DNA from: Bradyrhizobium diazoefficiens USDA 110
GTDB lineage: Bacteria > Pseudomonadota > Alphaproteobacteria > Rhizobiales > Xanthobacteraceae
Assembly (NCBI RefSeq): GCF_000011365.1
Contig: NC_004463.1
Location: forward strand, 930,001 to 994,000
Length of the DNA stretch: 64,000 bases
Reading direction: 5' to 3'
Under the pieces are notes generated by a model. It was not told where the DNA came from. It was given only the letters and a program-made list of their open reading frames with translations, and did not search any database. Position numbers and translations under genes: made by a program. The stretch's first letter is position 1. Each line of letters opens with the position of its first letter. Shown one piece after another: positions 18,327 to 24,860 of the stretch.

Positions 18327-19891
18327 GCGACCTCCTCAAAGGGGCACTGTCTCGCTAGGGCATACAGCGAATCTAACGCGTCAAATCGATATGCATCCAA
18401 TTGAAGCGCGTTGTCCTGAGCAAGCTTCAGCCTCGACGCCGTAAGGTCGAGCCAAGGAAAAACGTAGTAGTCCAATATCTCTGAGTTCGAGGTAGACAAG
18501 CGGACTGCGATCGTAAGATCTGGGACGAGACTCGTGTCAAACCTCACATGCCAACGATATCCGCCGCCGGAAATGCACGCTCGCGCGATCACGACGGCTG
18601 CCGTGAATTGATCGTTTATGGTTAGAAGCTGATTTTGATCAACCGCGATACGACCGCCAGCTAGCTCGAAGCCGCGAAGTATGGTGGTGACAATTGCGGG
18701 GTGAGTATCTCTTATCCGGCGGTTTACCTCGATATACGAATAGTCGCGATCCGGAATATATCCGATTAGACTGTATGCCCTGATCAGACTGCCAAAGCGA
18801 TGCCGATAGGCGCTCGCCGAAGGCATATCCTCTCGCTCGTCGATAATGAGCCCGGAAAGATAGCCTTCGTCCTTCAGAACCTCCTGCAGTAGAGCCAGTA
18901 GTTCCTCGTCAGAATAGTGAGCGCTACGAGTATCGATGATCGCGCGAGCTCTCTCAAAGAGTTCGCGGCTGACCGCAGGTGGAAATGCGGCCTCGGCTCT
19001 AACCCAGGTATCTGGACTGTTTACAACGCGCTTCTGTTTGAGCTTGAACGAGACGCGGTTGAAGACGTTGTTACCGATATACTTTTCGTTGGTGAGGATT
19101 TGGTGGACCGAAGCTCGTGTCCAAGGACGCCCCAGATCTGTGAGAGTGCCGGCTAAGTTAAGCCGTGTGGCGATCTCGTTCTCGGACAATCCTTGTTCAA
19201 CAAACATCTGATAGATGAGACGAACCCCCTCCACTTCCTCTACTGGCCCGAGGGTAAGGACAACTCGATCTGTCTGAAGGCTTTTCCGATCTCCGCGGCT
19301 CAGCATTGCCTTCGGCACGCGATTTTCGTCAATCAGCTGACGCCTAAGACCAAACCCAGCGGGTCCTCCCTGTCGGAAGCCTAGCTCGACCAGTCTGCAT
19401 TGGCCGGCGAAGACTTTCACGGATAGTTCTCGGCTATATTCGCCGGCCATCACCCGCTTTACGCTTTTAAGCAGGACCGATCCAATGCTGCCATCATTGT
19501 CAAATTGTTCGCCGCAATAATGAACACGTATTCCGGCACGAGAGCAGACGTATTCGTAGTAAGCCCCCTCATCTGCGTCTTGGAAGCGTCCCCATCGGCT
19601 GACATCGTAAACAAGAATAGCTGAAAAGGCTGCTTGGCCAGTCTGCACTTCGTGCATAAGGCGTTGGAGGCCTTCTCGGCCATCAACTCTTAGGCCGCTT
19701 CGGCCCGAGTCTTCAAAGGTCTCGACAATTCGGAACCCGCGGTTTGCGGCATATCTTTCAATCGTCTCAAGTTGGTTCTCGGTCGAATACTTCTGATGGT
19801 CAGTTGACATGCGGACATAAGCAGCTGCGCGCTTAATGTCGCCATCGCGTTCTTCGGCTTTGAAAAGTCGACGTATCAAGCGGCGCCCCAT
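18323..19891 (-). CDS. large serine recombinase
   Basis: 522 residues. The resolvase/invertase catalytic domain starts with AAAYVRMSTDHQKYSTENQ, with Ser29 as the nucleophile. The expected arginines are in VYDVSRWGRF. The recombinase domain follows (about 170-330: GFRQGGPAGFGLRR ... ATRLNLAGTLTDLGRPWTRASVHQILTNEKY), then a C-terminal zinc-ribbon-like region without a clear cysteine set. The start ATG lies behind AAAGGGAAA. It is the first gene of a three-gene operon with two ParB-like genes, each overlapping by ATGA. Large serine recombinases usually act alone or with one directionality factor, so the fixed pairing with two ParB-like proteins is notable. Confidence 0.92.
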   Translation of the reverse strand: MGRRLIRRLFKAEERDGDIKRAAAYVRMSTDHQKYSTENQLETIERYAANRGFRIVETFEDSGRSGLRVDGREGLQRLMHEVQTGQAAFSAILVYDVSRWGRFQDADEGAYYEYVCSRAGIRVHYCGEQFDNDGSIGSVLLKSVKRVMAGEYSRELSVKVFAGQCRLVELGFRQGGPAGFGLRRQLIDENRVPKAMLSRGDRKSLQTDRVVLTLGPVEEVEGVRLIYQMFVEQGLSENEIATRLNLAGTLTDLGRPWTRASVHQILTNEKYIGNNVFNRVSFKLKQKRVVNSPDTWVRAEAAFPPAVSRELFERARAIIDTRSAHYSDEELLALLQEVLKDEGYLSGLIIDEREDMPSASAYRHRFGSLIRAYSLIGYIPDRDYSYIEVNRRIRDTHPAIVTTILRGFELAGGRIAVDQNQLLTINDQFTAAVVIARACISGGGYRWHVRFDTSLVPDLTIAVRLSTSNSEILDYYVFPWLDLTASRLKLAQDNALQLDAYRFDALDSLYALARQCPFEEVA

Positions 19892-19959
19892 CGTTTCCCT
19901 TTTCGTGCCGTCACGTAGCGGCCGCCGGGCTCAACGATCATAAGAACCAGGGGGAGGGA

Positions 19960-20331
19960 ATGTCGTTTCCAAAAAAGGGCAAGATGTTTCCTGGTGAGCA
20001 GAATGATGGCCTTGGCGTCGAACGTGGAACTCATTCCAAGTTCTTCGCGGCGAAGGTTGCATCTGCACTAAACGAGGAGCTTGGAAAGACCAGTGCGCAT
20101 GTGAAGATCGTCGCGGCTTGGACAGGAGCCAATGAGCGCACCGTGAAGAATTGGTTCGCTGGACACTACGGTCCGAGCGGAGACCATCTGGTTACGCTGA
20201 TCAAACATTGCGACGCGGTATTAATGGCAGTTCTTTCGATGGCCGATCGTGATCAACTCCTCATTGGTGCAAAAATTGGAGACATCGAACGTCGCCTAGC
20301 CGAATTGCTAGAGATCCTGCGGCGACGGTAA
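19960..20331 (+). CDS. small HTH-like protein divergent from the serine recombinase
   Basis: 123 residues. The middle part (about 25-85) reads as a helix-turn-helix: FFAAKVASALNEELGK, then TGANERTVKNWFAGHYGPSGDHL, typical of Cro/CI- or XRE-like and phage-derived regulators. The C-terminus (IGDIERRLAELLEILRRR) is an amphipathic helix, possibly for dimers. It starts 68 bp from the divergent recombinase gene, behind GGGGGAGGGA, a position suited to a repressor of the recombinase operon. Small proteins of this kind are frequent in alphaproteobacterial prophages and islands. The regulator role is inferred. Confidence 0.68.
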   Translation: MSFPKKGKMFPGEQNDGLGVERGTHSKFFAAKVASALNEELGKTSAHVKIVAAWTGANERTVKNWFAGHYGPSGDHLVTLIKHCDAVLMAVLSMADRDQLLIGAKIGDIERRLAELLEILRRR

Positions 20332-20517
20332 GAATATATTTGCGTAGTGCTGCAGGCGCTCTCAAGTGGCCTCGTCAGACGAACCCCCTAGAGTTAGATA
20401 GCTCGCGAGAATGATGCCAGGTTCTCTGCGAATTTGCAGCGAACCCCGTTACTGAATGGTCGTGGACGGATGCACTGGGATCCTCTAGCTTGAGTTGCGC
20501 GCGGGGCGGGAGGACAT

Positions 20518-21192
20518 ATGAAGTCGGCTGCGGTTCTAATATCCGCGATAGCGGGGCTCTTGTGGCCGCTCATCGCAATCGGAATTCTAGTGACTTTTGG
20601 ACGCTCTTTTCTGGAGCTTTTGCGGTCCGCAAAATCGAGAAAGTTTGCGCTAAAGATCGGCGGTCAAGAGCTCTCGATGGATGAGGCGAATGAACAACAG
20701 CGTGTGCTCATTCAAGATCTGCAGTCTAAAATAGTGCAAATCGAAAGCAGAATCGAAGCGATAGGAAGCACGGCCTTAACGCCACCGAAGACTGAGATCG
20801 CTCGACGTGAACCTGTCGACTTATCCAAAGTGTTGTGGGTAGACGATGAACCAAAGCATAATAGCTACTTTGTGGACACGCTAAATCGACTAAACGTCCA
20901 AGTTGATATAGCCGAAAGCACTGCCGATGGACTGATCAAATTTAACAAAGAGCGATATGACGTAGTGATTTCCGACATGGGTCGCCGAGAGGGAGGCAGG
21001 TATAATCGGCGGGCTGGCTTGGAATTGTTGAGGGTAATTCGTGAAAGAAACTCAGATACTCCGTTCTTCATTTTTTGCAGCACACGAAGTGTTCACGAGA
21101 ACAGGGATGAGGCGATGAAACTGGGCGCAAACGGGATAACATCATCGGCTACGGAGCTCTATTCATTGCTTAGATTGCCGATAGTAGAGTGA
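20518..21192 (+). CDS. membrane-anchored receiver-domain protein lacking the conserved Lys
   Basis: 224 residues; ATG with GGGAGG 5 bases upstream. One transmembrane helix (about 4-28, AVLISAIAGLLWPLIAIGIL) is followed by a short coiled coil (about 55-85). From about 103 comes a receiver domain with WVDDEP (Asp109, Asp110), phospho-acceptor Asp153 in VISDMG and the Ser/Thr of FCSTRS near 188. The lysine normally found at the end of strand 5 is absent (GITSSATEL), and no output domain follows. A receiver fixed to the membrane through a coiled coil is unusual. It may be a pseudo-receiver acting by protein contact. Its place among defence and mobile genes suggests an island-specific signalling role, which is inference. 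Confidence 0.72.
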   Translation: MKSAAVLISAIAGLLWPLIAIGILVTFGRSFLELLRSAKSRKFALKIGGQELSMDEANEQQRVLIQDLQSKIVQIESRIEAIGSTALTPPKTEIARREPVDLSKVLWVDDEPKHNSYFVDTLNRLNVQVDIAESTADGLIKFNKERYDVVISDMGRREGGRYNRRAGLELLRVIRERNSDTPFFIFCSTRSVHENRDEAMKLGANGITSSATELYSLLRLPIVE

Positions 21193-21747
21193 AGTCGATG
21201 GTGCGGTCATATGCGTCGTTGTCATCGACGATGACAGCCTTCGACCAGTCGTCGCCGAATAGCTAGCCGCCACCGGCGCGTGGCGGGACAGTCAAAGGAA
21301 AGAATGCAGTGCCTAAGTTCAGGACTTTCTACGGCTAGCTGCGAGCGCAGAGGCCTTATAACTGGACCAAGCGTTTCTGACGCCAACTATGTCCGCAGCA
21401 GGCGAGGTGTTCTGAGCAATGCGGATCGAAATTGAAATCTATCTCTCCGACGATCGCTACCGGAAGCTGGTCAAAGCGCCGGTCAAGTGAGCCATGCCCG
21501 TTCGCAGGCAAGGTCACTACGGACGAGATCATGATGGCGAGACCGGGGACATTGGGCCTGAGCACCATCGCGGCGAGGCCCGTAGGAGTATGAGCGATCG
21601 TCGGCTGTAACATTTCGTGACCGGCAAGCCTAGGTTCACCGACTATACGGCAAAACCAGAGCTCGAAGCGCGCGGGCTCTCTCATCCGGTCCTCCTGGCT
21701 GTCTCGGCCCAGGAGGGTTTCCCATCTCGGAGACAAAGGAGACCACT
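21193..21747. other. relic-rich stretch
   Basis: Contains the drmB tail relic (21337-21415) and other decayed pieces. At about 21211-21261 the string VVVIDDDSLRPVVAE followed by stop looks like the first strand of another receiver domain. After the drmB tail a 22-codon frame (21421-21489) reads MRIEIEIYLSDDRYRKL... and then stops. Between 21500 and 21740 I see no intact gene. The frames are short and broken. Confidence 0.5.
21337..21415 (+). pseudogene. relic of a second drmB, C-terminal tail only
   Basis: Translation gives SCERRGLI, a one-base shift, then LDQAFLTPTMSAAGEVF and stop. The intact drmB at 5867-7714 ends SCESRNLYLDRALLTATMSATGEAFF and stop. The match covers the zinc-cysteine end of DUF1998 and stops abruptly on the upstream side. 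The two are too different to be a recent duplication, so this is the scar of a different DISARM-like locus. Confidence 0.7.
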
Positions 21748-22062
21748 GTGTCGGGAGATACCAAAGTAGAGCGCACCTCCAGCACGAACGCGAAACCTGA
21801 TCGCCGCCATTCTTCTACAATTCTCACCGATTTGAGAAATCGCCTCGTCAACCTTTGCAGTGAAAATAGTCGAGATGACCTAGCTGATGCTGCTTATCTT
21901 CTCCATCAATTGGCCAGCACTAACCTTGGCGCGATGCAACCTCAGCGCAAAAGAATGATATCTATTCTCGCCAACGACGACGATCTTTTGAAGACAGCAG
22001 AGCACCTGGAATTAGTCTACCAAGCGCTCACCGAGCGACAGGTTGGAACGGCGCTGCACTGA
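21748..22062 (+). CDS. small helical protein, unknown
   Basis: 104 residues; ATG or GTG starts are possible near 21748, with AAAGGAGA about 13 bases upstream. The N-terminal 25 residues are polar and disordered. The rest forms three or four amphipathic helices (ILTDLRNRLVNLC, DLADAAYLLHQLAS, KTAEHLELVYQAL). The sequence looks genuinely coding, but no family is recognised. Its last 35 bp overlap, antisense, the truncated phosphatase frame, so its own C-terminus may come from that junction. Confidence 0.5.
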   Translation: MSGDTKVERTSSTNAKPDRRHSSTILTDLRNRLVNLCSENSRDDLADAAYLLHQLASTNLGAMQPQRKRMISILANDDDLLKTAEHLELVYQALTERQVGTALH

Positions 22063-22258
22063 CGGGTAAGCTGGCGGCCTGCCGCATTAACAAGTCGAGG
22101 ACGTCCTGGCTTTCCGATCCTCTGTCGACGTAGTCGCCCAAGAGGATAAAGCGGGCATTTCTCCCACAGCGAACAGTGTCGCACTGGGTGAGGAGCGACT
22201 GCAGCTTGCCCGAGCAACCGTGAATATCGCCGATCGCGAATGTTATGGAATCATCCAC
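22028..22258 (-). pseudogene. truncated metallophosphatase (calcineurin-like), N-terminal fragment
   Basis: The frame encodes FAIGDIHGC and then FILLGDYVDRGSES, the first two metal-binding motifs of PPP-type Ser/Thr phosphatases or diadenosine-tetraphosphatases. After about 55 residues (VLDLLMRQ) the match stops and an unrelated tail ends the frame. The GNHE motif and all later histidines are missing, so it cannot be active. It starts 37 bp after the nuclease-like gene on the same strand and was probably the last gene of that unit. Confidence 0.75.
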
Positions 22259-22295
22259 AACTGTTCGTGACTACGCTTCCTCACTCGATTGTCAA

Positions 22296-23234
22296 TCAGA
22301 GAGCTAGGCCCTTCGCCGTGCCTTTGAATCTAAAGCGATCGATGCCTAACTCGTTCTGCTCAAATAGCTTCTCGAGTTTTTTGCGCAGCGTATTGCCATC
22401 CTTGTCCTCGCGGTCGCGCTGATCTGCAGTGAAATCATATACCAGCAGGCCGATAGTTGTGCCCGTAACGTTAATTTTGGCGCCAGCGGCCACGTCGCGA
22501 GTCGTTTGGGCAATGGGCCGGGAGCCATTGCTCCATTTTCCCATATCCAGGAGGTTCTTGGCCACACACGAATAGCTTTCGGCGATATCGGCGTGATGAG
22601 CGGCGATCACCGCCCGATATTCTTTGACCTGTTTAACGACCTCACCGGTTTCCAGCTCAGGGTTACTGAACGTTTTCGCTTCCCAAAATACCAGATCCAC
22701 GCCCGTATCCGCTTTTTCAAAGCTTGCAACATCCATACGAGGAAGTTTCCTGAGAACGTCGGAGACGGCGGCCGCATTGATCGCAATTTCTACGTCGACA
22801 ATTGTGGGATTGGAGATCGCAATTTCGTGCACGCCCTCCTTTTCACGTCCCGAGTAAAGTGCGGCAGCCTTCTTGAGTCTTTCAAGCGTCGTGACGCCTT
22901 CATAGTCGCGCGTCAGCATCGTCTCTGCAGCTTTGCTCAGGTCGAAGCTTCCGCCGATGAGCGAAATCTGACCCTTAATGCCTGGATTCAAGAGATATTT
23001 TTGATGCGTTGAGGCGGTCACCGTTCCGGCCTTGAAAGAGACTCTGAAGATGGATTGCCCCTGCCAATAGACGTTTAGGTATTCATCCCGAATTCCGATG
23101 ATGAGCGAGTTGTCGGCTAAGACATCCCTCCACCAGCTATCTTGCTGAGCCAGCGCTTCAAGCGCCTTGAGAAATGATTCGTTTCGAATTCCGCGCCTGA
23201 AGATCATTCTAAACATCCCACCATTCACCGTCAT
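22296..23234 (-). CDS. PD-(D/E)XK-like hypothetical protein
   Basis: 312 residues, no named family recognised. Near residue 180 it has TGVDLVFWEAKTFSN, which fits the D-(x)n-ExK core of PD-(D/E)XK nucleases. An upstream acidic residue (VHEIAI or VDVEIA) could complete the site. The following helix QVKEYRAVIAAHH fits the fold. Both ends are charged and of unknown role. The upstream neighbour on the same strand is an HNH endonuclease gene (156 bp gap), and downstream is the phosphatase fragment. Together these could be what remains of a defence unit with two nucleases. Start choice uncertain: ATG codons at 23234, 23216 and 23207. Confidence 0.65.
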   Translation of the reverse strand: MTVNGGMFRMIFRRGIRNESFLKALEALAQQDSWWRDVLADNSLIIGIRDEYLNVYWQGQSIFRVSFKAGTVTASTHQKYLLNPGIKGQISLIGGSFDLSKAAETMLTRDYEGVTTLERLKKAAALYSGREKEGVHEIAISNPTIVDVEIAINAAAVSDVLRKLPRMDVASFEKADTGVDLVFWEAKTFSNPELETGEVVKQVKEYRAVIAAHHADIAESYSCVAKNLLDMGKWSNGSRPIAQTTRDVAAGAKINVTGTTIGLLVYDFTADQRDREDKDGNTLRKKLEKLFEQNELGIDRFRFKGTAKGLAL

Positions 23235-23390
23235 TGCGGCAAGTAACGTTGCTAAAAAAGTTCGAGAAGCTGTCGCCTTCGAACGTATGAATCGGGATCA
23301 ATCTGTCAGGACGGAGTGCATTTGCAAGGCGCTTGAGGCCGATGATGCTCAACACGCTTTAATCTGGTTTTGGCAAGAGGCGCATTGCTG

Positions 23391-24314
23391 TCACGCAACA
23401 GACTTGTAGCGCTCGAAACGCATAGCCAATCGATCTCTGTCAGGATGGTCTTTCGCCCTGCCCGGCAGGCGAATGTTCCTGCCGTTCAATTGTTTCAGTG
23501 CTTCTAACATCGGGCCGTCATTTTGCCCGAGAAGCCGATCTGACACATGCAAACGGAAGTCCGGATCGATTCCAATTAAGTGCGCGTCGAAAGCCGCGTG
23601 GTGGATTTTCGAAAGGGGAATTCCATTCGTGACCACGGGATGTCCAAGCCGCTCGTCCTTATCTGCAATGATGTGCGCCGCGTCGAGCAGCAGGGGCTCG
23701 GGTAGGCCAGAAAATGCACAGCGTCCATCGTAAGCCGAAATTACCGCCTCTCTAAAAGTAGCTTGATGCAGTCGCTGCTTGACCGTGCGAAGCGCATATC
23801 GCCGCTCCGCGCTGTCCGAGGGGGGAGCCAGCTTCTCTGGATTAGGTCCAAACGTAATCCGGGCCTTCAAGGCTTGGCCATCCCAGCCAGAGATGAAGGT
23901 GGGAAGAAGGGCTTGGTAGCGGCCAGGTGCTATCCCGAGGAAATAGACGACCGGGATCTGGTTCTCGTATGCCTCCTTCAACCAGCGATTATCCGCGGCG
24001 TCCGGATTTTTGCCCATGAACGCGTAGTCAATTGCTTCATCACCATAGAAGATCTGACGTTGGATGTCCCTCTGGTCATCATACCAGACCTTACCGCCCG
24101 GCTTCGGAAATACTGTCTTGATCGACAATAGGAACCGCATCTGATGAGGTTTAAAAATCCCTCGCTGGGGATTGACCAACGGGATGCGTTCTCCTCGAAA
24201 AAGAAAACCGGGCTGTAACTCGGTGGCGGTCAGATGGTCGTGAACTTCATTTAACCCTCGCACGCGGTCGAAGGCGGCCATTCGCATTGGCGTGTCGAGA
24301 TTTGACGTGTCCAT
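23391..24314 (-). CDS. HNH endonuclease (putative restriction endonuclease)
   Basis: About 307 residues from ATG 24314; the frame is open to a TTG at 24365. The C-terminal HNH domain is clear: YDGRCAFSGL, LLDAAHIIAD (the first His of the fold), then NGIPLSKIHHAAFD with the Asn and the metal-binding His. This matches the COG3440-type putative restriction endonucleases, whose N-terminal half (here FLFRGERIPLVNPQRGIFKPHQM) probably recognises DNA or is a sensor. No methyltransferase gene lies next to it, so it may be a modification-dependent or stand-alone nuclease. It is the last intact island gene before the tRNA border. Confidence 0.82.
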   Translation of the reverse strand: MDTSNLDTPMRMAAFDRVRGLNEVHDHLTATELQPGFLFRGERIPLVNPQRGIFKPHQMRFLLSIKTVFPKPGGKVWYDDQRDIQRQIFYGDEAIDYAFMGKNPDAADNRWLKEAYENQIPVVYFLGIAPGRYQALLPTFISGWDGQALKARITFGPNPEKLAPPSDSAERRYALRTVKQRLHQATFREAVISAYDGRCAFSGLPEPLLLDAAHIIADKDERLGHPVVTNGIPLSKIHHAAFDAHLIGIDPDFRLHVSDRLLGQNDGPMLEALKQLNGRNIRLPGRAKDHPDRDRLAMRFERYKSVA

Positions 24315-24536
24315 CCGGTCGATTGCTGGCAATTTGAGGTTTGGACCCTGCCATAGCTCGCGCAAGATTCGAAGTGCTACCTTTAGGCCGAGCCAGGTCT
24401 CGGATTGGTCTCTTAACGGCTTGAGGGTTGGTTCGGGCGCTGCGAAACGTGGCCCGGGTGTGCCTTTAACGCGGAAACGACGCTCCCGCCGCTACAAAAG
24501 CTTAGATCTAAAGGGATTGGGCAAGCACCGGTCTAG

Positions 24537-24576
24537 CTTCGGAGGGCAACGCTCTATCCAGCTGAGCTACGGGTGC
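24537..24576 (-). pseudogene. 5' half of tRNA-Arg(CCG), cut in the anticodon arm; island attachment site
   Basis: On the minus strand the sequence begins GCACCCGTAGCTCAG and runs through the D arm to the anticodon loop CTCCGAA (anticodon CCG). It then departs from tRNA sequence: the expected stem GGCAA and the T arm and acceptor 3' strand are absent. The break lies in the anticodon arm, the usual crossover region of tyrosine integrases. Island DNA lies to the left, ordinary chromosome to the right. A complete copy should be rebuilt at the other end of the island, outside this window. Confidence 0.85.
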
Positions 24577-24588
24577 AGTGGGCCTCAT

Positions 24589-24860
24589 TTAGCCGATTGG
24601 CGAGGGGTGGGCAACCGCTTCCGCCGTGTTCGGCCACGTTGATTTGCGGGCAATGCGGCCAGGAACCGGCAGGCTGTCGCAGCCAAGCCGTATTGCCGCA
24701 TAAAGCGCCTGGTCGGCCAGGCCCAGCAGCCGGTCGGGGGTGCCGTCGGCCTCGCCGGGAATGTGGCTGGCGACGCCGACGCTGAGTGTGACGTGGTCGC
24801 CGGCTTCCTGGCGCTATGGGCGATCCGCAAGGCCATGACGGCGATGCGGATCTCGCCATC
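24589..24860 (-). pseudogene. 3' remnant of a diguanylate cyclase (GGDEF) gene
   Basis: Translation from the minus strand gives GDHVTLSVGVASHIPG, then LLGLADQALYAAIRLGCDS, the last strand and helix of a GGDEF domain, and ends at TAA 24589-24591. The part before it (IAVMALRIAHSARKPA) is in another frame, so there is a frameshift, and the GGDEF motif itself is missing. It lies between the tRNA-Arg fragment and the GGDEF/EAL gene. Confidence 0.7.

Noticed and set aside
21416..21747. Retron or reverse-transcriptase element
   Set aside because: No reverse-transcriptase motif and no clear inverted a1/a2 ends; only broken frames.
24500..24576. Intact tRNA gene
   Set aside because: The 3' half needed for anticodon stem, T arm and acceptor pairing is absent on the minus strand.
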